Shown here piece after piece: positions 42,139 through 57,100 of a stretch of DNA of 64,000 bases (positions are counted from its first letter, which is position 1; every line of letters begins with the position of its first letter). The stretch is from NCBI RefSeq assembly GCF_032118995.1, contig NC_092652.1, forward strand, positions 27,797,339 to 27,861,338. Reading direction: 5' to 3'. This stretch comes from Asterias amurensis. Its lineage: Eukaryota; Echinodermata; Asteroidea; Forcipulatida; Asteriidae. The translations under genes and the position numbers were made by a program. The notes beneath the pieces were generated by a model that worked only from the letters and a program-made list of their open reading frames with translations, had not been told where the DNA came from and ran no database searches.

Positions 42139-45100
42139 TCAGGTAGATTCCTTTGGTATAAAAGCAGTTTGGTTTTCACAATGCTCCTCAACTTTCCCTG
42201 GTGATTCCCTGTTTTTACTCTTCATTGATGTCTTCATATCAGTTTTCATTTGCTCTTCTTCATTTTGACCTTCAACAGGAGTGTTCTGGTCGAGGGGTCG
42301 TTGGCATTGGCTGCTGGGTCGAGGAGTTGAGGTCTCAGAGTCGCAACTTTCTAATGACCTCGATGTGAGAACCGTTTCTGACTTGACAGCACTTTCCTCG
42401 TTATCATTGTCAGTAACAAGCAGAGTTTCAATGGCACTCTGTGCTTCTGCGACCCAGTCTGCAATCCGTCCCTTATCCAATGGGAGAGCAGTCTTATTAT
42501 TCAAGATTGAAATCCCTCCAAGATCCTCTTCTTCTTCATCTTCTTCATCCTCTTCTCCATCTTCACATTGCGGACGGTAATGTGTATCAATAGCATCTAA
42601 TTCATCGTCTTCATCTACATCACTTAAATCATAAGCATCATCATTATCTTCACAATCAACATCATCAAGCTCAGCAGCTTCTAATGTCTCTGATGAGGTC
42701 TTAGATGCACCCTGTTCTACTGTCCCACTATCTTCACTATGTGCACCTTCTTGACTGAAACCACGATCACTCTCATATCCTCCTGTGGTATCATCAGTGT
42801 CTACAAACTCACAAGTAGTCAAGGTGGACACCGGCGCCGCCATGGCATACTCTGCTGTCTTGACAGCATCGTTGAATCGTACCTCTCGGACAATCTCATT
42901 GCCTCGGCTATCCACCTCAGGTTCAGGGTCTGGGTAGTCTTCCGATATAGGCTCTGAGATGACACTACTAAAGGATATCCCGCTACAGCCAGACAGATTG
43001 CGATAATGGCCTAGATGGTGACGGTGTTTGGAGAATGGAACCACAGTGCTAGCTGCTTCTGCCTCTTGCTGAAACTGACGAATCATAGCATTGTAATTGT
43101 CCCTTGCACTCTTCGTCAAATCTAGAAGATTCTTGTAATGTTCCTGGAGAAAGACAGAGAAAGACAATGAACGTTTTACATGTTATATTTGTCTTAAAAA
43201 GAAACTAACTTCTTTTGCATCACCTATCAGTAGAAAGGTTAAAAAGTTGTTACAAAATAAATGACTGGAACAAAAATTTTACCTATGGGTTTCCCAATTA
43301 ATCTACTGTGATGTTTACAACTCTGGCCAAAATGCATGGGCCACCCATTCCTAATGTTACATAAAACCATTCCCTGGCCAATTCCCATTGACGATAAACA
43401 TTGTCTCCCCACCCCTACCCCCCTCTCAATGTTTACTGTAACGCAGTAGACCATTCAATCAGAACCAACATTGAAGGGGGCAGGTGGGGGCCCTAAAGAG
43501 ATATGACCGGGATTGTAGCCTTAATCACAACAAATCTCCATGCAACTTTTCAAAACTTTCCATTCATGACAGGAACCCAATGCCAAAAACAGGCAGTTCT
43601 TAGCAATAGTGAAGAAACATCAGCCATATCAATGTGATGTGATGTCTTGAACATGTTGACAAATGCTTACCTATTAGCCTTTATGACTTATTTATTAGGT
43701 GACTAATGAAATGTATGTTTGTTACCAACTGATGAAAACAAAAAACAGTTTTGGAGTTTTGGCAAGACAGGTATTGGTTTTGGAAAGGAGAGTCGCATTT
43801 GTGTAAATGTTTTCCCATTTTAGAGTTTGAACTTACCTGTGCACCATCATAGTTGAATATCCCAACCACACTGACTGGTACAAGCTTGTTGACAGCTCGA
43901 CCAAGTGCCTTACGCCCAAGGGCAAAGACAACAGGCACAGTCTGTTCATTGGAGAGCGCTGTGATACGATTCAAGGCCTCGTCTAATCCACCTGTTATAC
44001 AAACCACAAAACTTCAAAAGTTAAATTGTAAAAATAAAAGGAATAAGTTGGAGTCATGTATTGATGAACTTTTAAAACAAGCTTGAGACTTTGCTACAGA
44101 CAAGAACATCTTTGAGTTCTTGAAGACGGCAATGGCTCTGTGCAAAAGAGTAGGCTAAAATTATATGGGAAGCAAATGAAAAAATTACATATTTTTTCTT
44201 TTAGCCTTTGAGAAAGACACTGCTTTGCTCAAATTGTTTTGAAATTAACCATTTTGTATATTTATACCACCAATTGTTTTGGTTGGTAAGCAGCTTTTGC
44301 AATAGCTATTGTGTTTGTTTTCTTTTTTCAAACGTTTTTTTTACTGTTCATTGTTAAACGAAAGCAAAAAAAAGCATCCTAATAATAAAAGGATGAACCC
44401 TGACCTTTAGATTGGATCCTTTCTAGGTTGGGAGAAACAATGATGCATTTAATCTTCTTCAGCTTCAGGTGTTTGGTGACCTCACGCAGTCCCATTACAA
44501 TGCGACGCTTCGATTTAGCCTGATGACAAATAAGAAACAGAGTAATCCGCAAAGTTTGTTTTAACAGTGTAACTTTGAAAGCCCAAAAGTCCTTTCAAAT
44601 TGTAGGTGAAATTATCAAGAAACGAATGAAATGCCAGTGGGGTAAGGTTAGATGTCATTTATTTTCTTTATCCCCGATGCAGAATCAACATCTCTTGAAG
44701 CTTATAGGTTACAGTGCTTATTCACCTTTGAGGGGAGGATTTGAGCAAAGAAAAGAAAATCAATAATACCTTAATGACATTTAGCCATTTAACATGAATA
44801 AGTTTATTTCTGGCAGCCTGGAAATCAGGGTACATTTCTGGGGCGGAAAATTTTCACAGCTTCATAACTCAAAGCTTACCTGCAACAAGCCACTAATTTC
44901 AACAGATTCACACTCCATGGCAGCATATATTTTTCTGCGGTGAGTTTTGATCGTCATATATTCTTCAAAAATCCGTCATTTTCATGAAATAATGCAGCTC
45001 CCAACGTTAATAAATTCAAATTTTTGTTCGTACTCTCACAGTCCGCCGTGTGTACGCACGACCCGCAAAGTTGGGAGCTGCATTATTTCACGAAAATGAT

Positions 45101-48100
45101 GGATTTGTGAGGAATATATGAGGACCAAAACCCACCGCAGAAAAATGTATGCCGCCATAGAATGTGATTCTGTTGAAATTAGTGGCTTGTTGCAGGTAAG
45201 AAACGGGCCTTAATAGTTAGGACTCTGTATCTGTGTACAGAGGAAGAGTCCTATATAGGGCTAGTATAAGGTGTACCTTTGTTGGGTCTTTTTGATACTG
45301 TCTATCCTGGAACTTAACCAAGGTTTGAAGTAGAGTTGTACAGCAGGCATCAATGTCTTGATCTAATACTTGGTTGCAGTATCTGAAAGGTAAATACATA
45401 TCATGCTATCAATTTGGATCTTGGTGTAGGAGTGAAACAAAATCATGACCCTGTAAGCGCCGATTCTTGGCTTAATACGATATTATGCAGAGCCAACAAA
45501 TAGAGCCCTGACGTTAACGTATTTCAATTAATCCTGTTATAGCCCTCGGTGGTATATTGACATCTATTTATGGAGGGGAAAAAGGTAGATTTCTTCAGAT
45601 TTAAAAACATTGAGACCAATTCAGAACTGACTCCGCGGCAGTACAGTTAATTGCAATCCTATAAGCTAAAGTAGTAGTCCCAGTCTATTTTCTATACCAG
45701 TCCCCTGGTAATAGTTAAAAGCAGGACAGTTCTTTTCAGAACTGAGAAGTCTCCTGAACCTCCGATTGTCTACTCCGCGGCAGTAGAATAAAGCAAGACA
45801 GTTCTCTAAGAATAAACTCTACCCGGCAAGTAGATACACACATGGTGTTACCGCAAACCAAATATACATTGATACCTCACCATGCACTGCCTAAAATCCT
45901 ATATACACTTAACCATGTAAACAGATAAACACTCACTCTCTAAAACGACGACTGTGAACTGAAAGATTGATCTGAGCTGGGGATGTTGATTTGAATCCAG
46001 TTGCTGGACTAGACAAACCTGAGCTAAGAGGTGACCCCGGTGACAGTGGGCTCATGCTCATGGGTGACATCTGACTTAAAGGTGAAAGGTCACTCTGAGA
46101 GGTCATGAAAGACATCGTTGAACCTCGCTCACTTGTGGCTGTTAAAAATGAAAATCAGATTAAACTGTTTATAAGGAAGCAAAATTACGAGTTAAATCAA
46201 ACAAGAATTTTGTAATAAGGGAAGCAAAGTGGACCAATGTTGCTAACGGCTACCTTGGCTACGGCTGTGGCTGTTGTCATCGCATCAATGCATGTTCATA
46301 TGACGATTAAGCCATGGCAACAGCTATTTTAGACACTTTCTTAAGGCATTTCCAATCATAATCAGACACTCTATTAGGGCATTTTCAATCAGAAGTAGAT
46401 CACTCTGGATATGTGGGGATTTTATGTCATGAGAGATTGGTGGGACAGTTAGACTTTGGAAACAAATGTTGAGGTTTCTTTGAGGTTAACTGTAAACTGG
46501 TGAGCTTTGAAGTAATCAGTATGCACTTACCATCTTGTGATAAACCCAATCCTGCATCTCCACTCATTGCGTCTGCATTCTTATCATCACCATGGTTTAA
46601 TCCACTGTAGGGTGAAAAACACTCAGTTGAAAAGGCCTTGTACTGTATGTAATATTTCAATTCAAATGACTATTTTGAGATGCGTGCACCATTCTAAAGA
46701 CTCCATCACCTCACTAGAGCTGTTTCCATCTCACTTTAACTTGATCAGAAAACATACATGTTACATGGGGCGTGTGTATTGAGATAGGGAAGGAACTTAC
46801 TCTTCAGCATCAGAGAGACACGTTTCCTGCAAGGTGCGCAATCTCTTATTCTCTTCCCGCTCCTTTAAGATCACCCTCTTCAAGGCACTAGGTTTCTTTT
46901 TCACTGGTGTCTCACGTTCCTTGCCTCTCTTTAATGGAGCCGATGAGTCAAGTGGATTGTGACCCTTGATATTAATAGAGAAATGAGTAGGATTTGAAAC
47001 TTTGCATGGTGGAGATAAGATATAGAAGAGTTTGCGGTAACACCATGTAATAACAATCTCTAACTCAATAGAGAAATGGGTGAGAATTATTCAGCAATCA
47101 CAATGGCCATATGTTTGACCAAGTGAGGAAGGTCCTGAATCAATTGTTTGAGTTTTTGAGTGTTGTGGTTGAGCAGTTAAATGAACTCTTTACTGAGTGA
47201 GGTTGCATTCAAATCGATTTTTCAAGTGTTTTGGGTTGAGATGATTCAACTTCTATGATTGTCTGATTATGGTTTGGGTTCAGGTATTGTACTCGCGTTC
47301 CCTGCTCTCAATGATACAAAAGACACCTTGAAAAAGCCCATTTCCATAATTAAGACAACTATGTTGCTAAAAATGGCCAGAAAATGCAAAAGAATATTTC
47401 ACATACAGACATAGGAAATGTTTAGATAGTTCTCTTACCAGCATTGGTACTTGTTCACGTTTGCCAAACTGAGGTTGTATAACTAGCTTTGCTGTTACAC
47501 CTATTGCTGGTGATGGAACAGGGGCCAGCTTGCCCTCATTGTAATGTTGCACCTTGGGACTAGTAGAGAAAAGCATTGTCGATCGACCTTTATTTGCCAG
47601 GTTCTGCTGCTGAGTCTTAGCTTTGGTTTCCTGCTGTTGTTTCTGCAAATGCCAAAGAAAGAATGGTTTGTTAAAGGATTCGGGTACTTTTTCAAAATGT
47701 CCACAGATTTACATTAAACTTACAGGGTTTGAAGATAATGATAGTGGAAGCTTCCCTTCAAATATTACTAACTAAGGTTGTGTAGTTTTTGAGAAATGAG
47801 TAAAACAAGTCATAAAATAATTTTGGTCTCATGAGACCAAAATTATTTTAGCATGTAAAATCAGTTATGATATTATACCAAAACCATAGCATAACTGTTT
47901 AATACGTTTTTACATGCTAAAACTGAGATGAAAATTATTACTTTTACTCATTTCTCAAAAACTACAGCACCTCGGTAAGCAAAATTTCAAGGGAAGCTTT
48001 CTACTATCATAATCTTCAAACTGTGTAAATTTAATATAAATCTGTGGACATTGTGTTTTTTGTTAGGAAAAAGTACATAGACCCTTTAAGTAACGACAAA

Positions 48101-51100
48101 CTTTCGTTGTCAAAGGAGGAACAGAAACACTCCAAATTGTAAACTTTTCTGTCCCACCTTGATAGTTTCAAAAATGTAGAACAAAGAGCCAGCCATTCAA
48201 ACAGCTACATGTATGTATATTCAACGTACATGTACTGCATCTCTCTGAAACAAATATAGTGACACTATTGTTTTTGTTCAATAATGTTCGTCTGCTTTTA
48301 TAACCCTGGCAGTTTCGCTTAGTAATGAATAAAGAACAGGATCAAGCTCTGTGATAGGGTCCATGGGTTTTGCATACCCTCATGTGTGCAAACAAGTCTG
48401 AACCCCATAACAACATGCAAAGATTGTATTCTGGGTCAGGTCTGCATGGTACATGTGTGTAACCATTGTACATCAAACATACTTTGTAAGTCAAAACAAA
48501 GACCCGTCATGTGACATCATAATGTAAAGGTGCTGTGAGCTGAGATTCAATGACCACTTCCACTTCTTTACAATGCGTGAATTGCTTATAGTTCATTCTA
48601 ACAAACCACAACTTCGAAGGCTAAAGCATGGGGGTGATTTCAAAATACATGTTAAACGTAAATCATAAATACCTCAGACAGTTACGCTATTCCTATTGGT
48701 GGAGAGCGCGTCACGTGGGTGTGTATAAACCTTTGTTTATGAACAGTAAAAAGTGTTGAAACATGGGCGTGACACGCAAGCTTGCACATGTTCTTATAAG
48801 ACTGTTTCTTCATTCCAATTGGTCGAGAGCAACGGCTGAAACAGTTGTGCCACATCACGCGATACGCACGACGCACACAGCATTCCCTAATAAGGAGTTG
48901 TTTACCCGAGGGCCGCGGAGGGCTTTACCATTTCATAGCTGGAGGGGTGTGTGTTGAAAGAAATCATTGAACAATCATAATTTTTGCATTTATTTTACTT
49001 TTAGACCAAAAAGTGATGATGTTTTTGACCGAAAAGGTAATTATGAATGGGAATCAAAGTGTGTTGAATCGGTTTTCAACTAGTGGCCTGGTTCTTGATA
49101 ATTTACCTCCACTTCGTCTCAGTAAAATTATCAAGAACCACACATTGATTCCCTTATTTAAAAAGGTAAACACTAACCATTACACATTAAATATTATTAT
49201 TGCAAAACAAAAATCACCAAGGAGAAAATAATTAGAAAGACAAACCTATGAAATCTATTATTAAAACAAAGGATAGGGGAAGGCTACAACAGGACTTACA
49301 CAACTTAGCTGGATGTTTTGTTTCAAATTCAAAGTATTTTTTTGTTAATAACTCAGTACACACAGGACAGGGCAGTGGGTTTGGTGAATGAGTACAAACA
49401 ACACACACGTCCCTACCAGCAATACATACATGATTATGTGTATTAACTATTTTTAGCATGATGGGGTGTATAGGACGTGACTGAACTCTTTACAAGTGAA
49501 ATCCCGTCATCTTGAGGCAGGAAGGAAGGTGGAGGAAATGTGACCCCTTAACATGCCCCATTATAGAATGCTAAAGTCAGAAGTCTCAAGGAAATTGTAG
49601 GCTGTCTCTGAAGACCTGCTTAAAATCAGAAAATAAACTGGAAATAAAAGATATCATCCTGTAAACTCCTGTTCAGTTTTTAACTGCTAGGGTTTCTCTT
49701 TTTTAGCTGGTTTATTCCATAGTGGGGTTTCAATGTATAAGAGGGTTCCCCCCAACACCCTGTGCATTTTTTAAAGTGTCTTTTAGTGGTTTATCTAATA
49801 TTTATCTTTACTTATTGTCGTCGTCTTATATAATGTTCCTTTGTACCCCGCGGTGGTGCAATTTTTGTGTGTTTTATCTATGCTATTTTTATCAATATTG
49901 TTATCTTGTAATGCCACATTATTCAGCTTTGTGCTGCCAGTTGGTTTTTTAATAAAAATGAATGAATGAATGAATGAATGAAAGTACTAATAGTTCATGT
50001 AGTTATAAAACAAGTATTACAGACTCATATGGGCCTGAACCTCACAAATATTACAATGCAGGTATTTTACCCAGATTTAGGAAAGCCATTGTACCCTCCA
50101 AAACGTGTTTTTTCCTAGTTTTCCCTACTCTCACCAAATCTAAACAAACTATTATTAAATAATTCTTTTAAAAACCAGAGATAACTCATACATGTACCTT
50201 TAAAACCTTCTGTTTAGTTTTGCCTTAGATCAATTGTATGACAAGCACCAAATCCAGTGCAACAAATCTTGGGTTAGATTTGAACCTACAACCTTCTGTT
50301 CTAAATATGTCTTACCCCCCAATAGACCCATCCAAGCTTGCCCAGTAATGAAAGGCCGCCAGTTCCATTTAATATTCACATCATGTTGCAGTGAGTTCAT
50401 GGAATTACCGACACAAAATACCCTTCCCATGCAGGATCGTCCAAATGTGGTAGCATGGGATAAGATGGGTAATACAACATACCTCTAGAGCAGCCAGCAT
50501 GTCACCCAAATCATACTCAATAGGCATCTTGGTTTTCTTGTTGGGTTTCTTTAGGTTTTCTTGAAGTTGCCTCTGCTCCTCGGTGATTTCAGAATATTCC
50601 TGTTTAGATATAAATGTTTATGAACAGTAACAAAATGTTGACTATGCGGGCCTACTCTCATAAAGTCTGTAAATATAGAGCCCCTTTGTACATTTATTCC
50701 TTCCCAACAACACTGCTACCCCCTAGGCAAAGCAAATGGTTTAGTTACTTGCTATAGGCCATACAGTGTAAATAAAAAGACATTAAAATGTAACTAAATC
50801 AGAATTGCATTTATAATGATGCTGCAGTTTTGAAAGGTAAAGTCAGTAGCTTGAAATGTTTAGGTTTAAGCGAAGCGTTTCTTCTGTACCCTAACCTATT
50901 GACAGTACAGAACACATAAGCCAATGGACAATAAAGAACTGACAAACACAGAGGCTATACAAAAATATACAAAAATATTTGAGCATTTATTATGAGTAAT
51001 TTCAACTCCCTTAAAAAATGTTCCCGAACATTTTGATACTCAGAAAATGTAGCCTTGCATGCCCTGTCCCAACATAACTAAGAGGACTTTCTGGGCTCGT

Positions 51101-54100
51101 ATCTTACATGTATTTATATTGATTCTAACTGATTAAAAACTACATTATAGGGACTTCCTGGTAAGTGATGTTGTAACAACATGCTTTGGCATGTAAATAT
51201 CCTGACCATTTAAAAGGAAACTGTTTTATTAGTAGTGACCAAAGGTGACTTCCTTGCAGAACTAATTAGCTTGATTTGCAATAACACACTTTATACAATT
51301 TCTAAAACTACCTGATTCTTTGTAATCAGTTTGTCAGTGCATAATTTGATATATTTTATTTTATTGTATTTTATTGCACTTGTATCTTAAACCTTTTGGG
51401 GTGCTCTACCCACTCCCCTTCTTAATGATCACACTCCAGAAGACAAACATAACGCACCTTAGCAGCAGCCTGAGCAGCAAGAATTGCCTTCTTGCGGCGT
51501 TTTCGAGCGTTTTTCCCATCACGTATCCCGCTGGCGGCTGCCTCTGCGTTTAAGAGATCCTCAGGTTTAATAATGTCTCCATAGTTGACGTCATTGGTGG
51601 CATCCACTGGCTCATAATCTCCTGCCCTGGTCTGTTTGGTCAAGAGAACAATTCAATAAAATGTAAAAACTAAAACCAAGTACTAAACACCTATACTCTC
51701 TTCATTACACACGGGTGTCTGTAGTCACATATTGAATGAGAAGTGCCATATGGTGCATTTGTAAATTACTACTAATTTTTACAAAAGTCATGTGTTGAAG
51801 GTCACATGGTGTGTCGTAACCAATACCAATTCAGTCATCAAATTTGTCTGATTTAATCGACCCATGGACACTTCTATTCACATTACGATTTTTTTTAGTC
51901 GTTGGTCAATTCATGTCATGATACAGAATTTGAAAAACTAAGGTACGTATGTAAATGTACATGTATGTAGGACCACAGGCATGAATCTAGTCATTGTACA
52001 CACAATGTACAGTACATACATACATGTCTGGGACAGTAATCTCATTTCCATTTTGTACACGTAGCACATAGCGAACACTACATGTACATGTACTACATGT
52101 ACATGTTTGTACAAAGCACATGATGTCAATCACAGGAACATGGACATATTGTACACTTTATAGATCCTTTTTACTTCCAAATTTACTTGATTTTCTATAA
52201 AAACCAAATCAAAAAGTTGAAAAACATCTATAGATGTGTACAAACATCTGCACTGTGTATGTACTGCGTACATGAATGCATGAAAGTTCTTTGAGCTTCA
52301 TACCGTCATTACTGAACTTACATGTACATGTGTTGGTTTTCATGGTTTGGTACACTTCCATTTTATGTGCTATTGTAGTAGGCCTACTACAACACTGAGA
52401 AAGATGTAATTTTCCCTGAATTTGATTTTGAGACCTCAGAATTAGATTTTGAGGTCTCGAAAAGCACACAACTTTGTGTGACAAGAGTGTTTTTTCTTTC
52501 ATTGATATCTCACTTCGATATCAACTTCGATGACCAATACCCTCAAATTTTCACAAGTGTGTTATTTAATGCATTATGTTAAGATACATGTACACAAAGT
52601 GAGAAGACTGGTCTCTGACACTTACCAATAGTGACCAGTGTCTTTAAGCAGGAAATAACTAAGAGCAAATTATATGGTAATTCTAAACCAAAAAGTGAAA
52701 GATCTTGCCTGCCAGGAAACAATGTCAGTGTTTTTTTGTAAACAAGGTGTCATAAAGACTCACCGTTTCTCTCATCTGAGCAGACTTCTGTTGTTGAAGG
52801 ATTGCACTGTAGGAGCGTGGTTGAGAGTTTATCAAGTCCACCCTACTGGGACCTCCAGGGTCCCCCATAGACAGTTCAGGGAAATCACCCATGTCTGTCA
52901 AGGCTGGAGGGGGAGGCGCTGGTTCCACTTGTACTTCTCTGGTTAGCTCTTCCGAACGTTCACCACCTTTTCCGGCTCGTTTACGGTCCTTCTTTTTTTT
53001 CCTTTTGGAATCCTGGTTTTGACTAGTGTCTGCACTCTCGTGTGCTGGAATGTACTTTGTTCCTGGTTTCTGTTGAGGAGTTCTGTTTCCAGGAGCATAG
53101 CCAGAATGAAAGGTCTGGTTGTTACGAATGTTTTCTAGCGATGGTTGTTTTTGCATTGATCCTGGAGGTCTGGGTTGAATTTGGTTTAGCACTGGAACAG
53201 GATGGCGTTGTGGAGGTTGCTGGCTAAGGATTCGGGCATAGCTTAAATGTTGTGGCGCATGTTGCTGTATCGGCTGCTGCTGCTGCTGATATTGCTGTTG
53301 TTGTACCATGGGTTGTGGCTGTAACCTTGGGGGCATACCATGGTGCAGTTGTAAATGTTGGGGTGGGGGATAGTTATTTGCAGCTGGTCCCATCTGTTGT
53401 GGTGAGGTGTTGTAACCAGCCACTGGTGGCATTGAGTTTGGAGTACACGTACTGTACATTGCAGATCCTACTTGCTGCTGTGACTGAGTGACATGTCGTG
53501 GCACTGCACTCACAACCGCACTGGGATACTGCTGGAAACCCTGTACCTTGACAGTGGGTCCTGTCGCTACATCTTGTGTAGCCATTCCCACAGAGGTTTG
53601 ATTTGTCTTGGCATGTTTTGGGCTGTAGTAGCCACTATCACTGTCCACTGCTCCAGCCTCTGCCTCGGAGTCCGTGGAAGTAGAGGTTTCTTGACCAGTT
53701 TGGTTTCCCTGAGATCTACGACGTGGCTTTGATTTGTGACGTCTCAGCATACTTGGCTTTTCAGCGAGAGTCTTGTTGGCTATATCATCTGGAAAATCTG
53801 AACAACCAAAGAAAAGAATCTTAACCCTTGGTGCATATTTTGCAGTTTGGATAAAGATCAGCCTAACTCCTCAAATATCCTCTACACCCACGTCACTCTA
53901 CACAGAATAAGATTTGAATGCTTGACCCTGTGTATAAAGCAAATTGTTCTTTTTGCCTACTGGCCTGCCTACTAGCCCCAATGCTTCTGAACTAAATTAT
54001 TCACTTTGGCAATTGGATATAGAAGAAATTTTGGATTGTGAAGGTTCTGATGGAAATTACGCAAATTATAAACAAAAAACACCTTTTTCTTCATTACTTA

Positions 54101-57100
54101 TTGCCTTTCATTTGATGAATTCAAGGCTGATCAAAAGACTTATTGTACAAAGTTTTGAAAACAATGAGATCACAAAAGCGGAAGTGCAAGATAGAGAAAC
54201 ATTGTATGGTACCTGATTCACAATTGAGAGAGTAACTATTACCTGTTGAGGCTGATAGTATGAATTGAAGATAACCAACACAACCGCTAACTGCAGTAAT
54301 TGTGAAGGTCAATTTACACACAAAATTGATAAGCACAGACAAATCTTGCTTAAAAACATAAAAAAATACAGTAGTTTACTTTGTTTGTAGACAGGCAGTG
54401 TAACACTTGAACCATTTTCTAATCCTCAATATTTTTTAGATGATTAGATTTAAAAAAGAAAAGAAATAACGATTGAGTGACACACAAGAATAAATAATCC
54501 TACTAGACAAAGCAAGATATTCCGACCAATGCTTACCTGTCTGGGACCCAGTATCCATACATACAAGTGTCTTTGGATACCTTCTGCCCTCTGCACTTGA
54601 AGATGACGAACTGCCATCTCTAGAAGAACCTGATCCCTGAGATCTGCTTTTAAGCTGAGCATCTCTACTGCTGGATTGCTGATGGAAAAAAAACAAAAAA
54701 ACAAAAAAAAACTTGTAGCCAACTTTACATTTTGTTTTCTTCGCCCTTTCATATGCAATTTTGAAATGGTTTTCAACCCCAAAGTAAGCAGAGAGTGAGT
54801 AAAAAGCCAGTGAGATCTCCCTGACCCTGACTACAGTCAGGTGTTTTCTAGGCACCATGCTTAATGTATCAAATTTCAGCACAATTGAAATGAAGACACT
54901 ACCAAGTTAAAAAAAAATGCAACCACAGAGGATTGTGAAGTAAGCTGATTTACACAAGCTTTGGTAGTGGCCGTTTATATGCACCATGTACTGTGAATGT
55001 CAGATCCTTAACCCTGCCAAATGTATAACAATGCAACCAGAGTATGAGATGTGAGTTGGCTAATAAATGCAGCAAATTACAACAATTTATTCCATTACAT
55101 TTGGCAGGGTAATGGTTCGTTGATGGTTAGTATACATTTCTCTATAGGTTCTCACAACACTGTCAGCGCCTTGTATGTATGCCCAATTGTGAAACTATTG
55201 CTTCCATAATAAAAAAGGATTGCAGAAACAGTAACATGGCGACCTCTTACCCTACTTTGCCTCTGTGCTGGTTCCCTAGGCCCATACCCATTACTCTGAT
55301 GATACGACCCCATCTGAACATGATTTCCATCTTGGTAATTAGGGTAGTATCCTGGATAGTGTGGAGGCGTCCCCTGAAAGGACCCCTGGGGTATGGGTAC
55401 AGGTCCCTGAGAGTGAGACAAAGGTTGAGATGCTGAGTGCCCCTGAAGCTGTTGGAAGTATGCCTGATGAGGGTATTGCAGAACAAAGTTTGGTGATTGG
55501 ATAGGAGGAGGATACTGATGATTGGTGAAGAGGTCTGCTGGTGGAGGAGGAGGAAACGAAGGTGCTGAGCTGACTGCTGAAGATGGTTGTAAATGTGGAG
55601 GATAAGACTGCCATCTCATCTCTGGTTTGTGACCTGAACCGGTGGCACTGACAAAAAATACAAAAAGAGAATCATCAGACAAATAAAGCTTTGAATGTTG
55701 CAAATTATAAAGAAATCATGACAATTTTGGGTGGCCATCTATATGTTTAAGAAAAAGTTAAGGACAATCAATTATCAACAACAAGTGTTTAGTTTCAATC
55801 TCAAAGCTCATCCATTAATCCAAAAGAAAAATATTATGAATTACGTGTACTGTCAAAGTTGAGGAAATAAGTGTAGTTTTGTTAGCCCTCTATCTCATTT
55901 TGATTTCTGCTATTAAGAACAAGACAATTGAACACATTTATATTTTTTCATGTGACCTTTGGCCACAAGTTGCTGCGTTAAGAAAACACAGAACAAACTG
56001 TTCACCAAGGTCTAAAACTAAGTACCAATTCTGAGTTATGCAAATATGCCAAGTAATAATAATAATAATAATTAAAATTTATATTGCGCCCCTTACATAC
56101 AAAATGATCAGAGGCGCAGAACACTTGTTAAAAAGCACAGAGTGGAAGAAAAAGACAAAGAAAAAAGACTGGTCACCAGGCCAGTGCCCAAACAAAAGTA
56201 TGGGGATACGTCTGTCCCGCCAATAGAGAACTAATTAATTACTTATTACATATGCCTATCTCTGCTGGCATCGGTAATGTTTTGACCTTTTCAGGAGAGA
56301 GACGCCTCTAACCCTAACTATGCTAAAATTCTAAACTAACTGGCAAGGTGACCATAGAAGAAGACATAAAAAGCTAAAAAGCGGTATTAAAAAGATAGGT
56401 TTTTATATTACATTTAAAAGAGATGAGTTTCTGTTCGCTACGTATGTGAAGCGGTAGCGCATTCCAAAGCTTAGGGGCTGCCACAGAAAAAGCCCTATCA
56501 CCAAATGTAGTCAACATTTTACCAGAAGGATAATCCAAGAAAATACCATTATTCCCTGACCTAAGTTTATAAAAAGATACTTTCCGAAGGGAAACAAGAT
56601 CCTGTATATACTTTGGAGAAAGACCATGAATAGCTTTAAATGTCAACAACAGGATTTTAAAATGAATCCTGTGCGAAACAGGCAGCCAATGTAACTGACG
56701 AAGTACAGGTGTGATGTGATCAAATCGATGTGTGTTCGAAACAATTCTGGCAGCTGCGTTTTAAACCCTTTGTAGTTTAGCTATCTGTGACTTTGGCAGA
56801 CCATACAAAAGGCTATTACAATAATCAAGACGACTGGTCACAAATGCATGAATGAGTTTTAAAAGAGAGTCTTGTGTAAGGAACTGACTAATGCGTTTGA
56901 TGTTGTGATGTCGTGCAGAGCAAGATTTATTGATGTGGGTGTTCATTGTAAGTTCAGAATCGAACCAAGACCCCAAGTTACGAACACATGTTGTAGAAAA
57001 ACAGTAGCTTCACCTATCATTATATTGGAAATATTAATTTTCTTGAACTGCTGCTTTGATCCAATGATCAAAAATTCACTTTTACCATCATTAATTAAAA

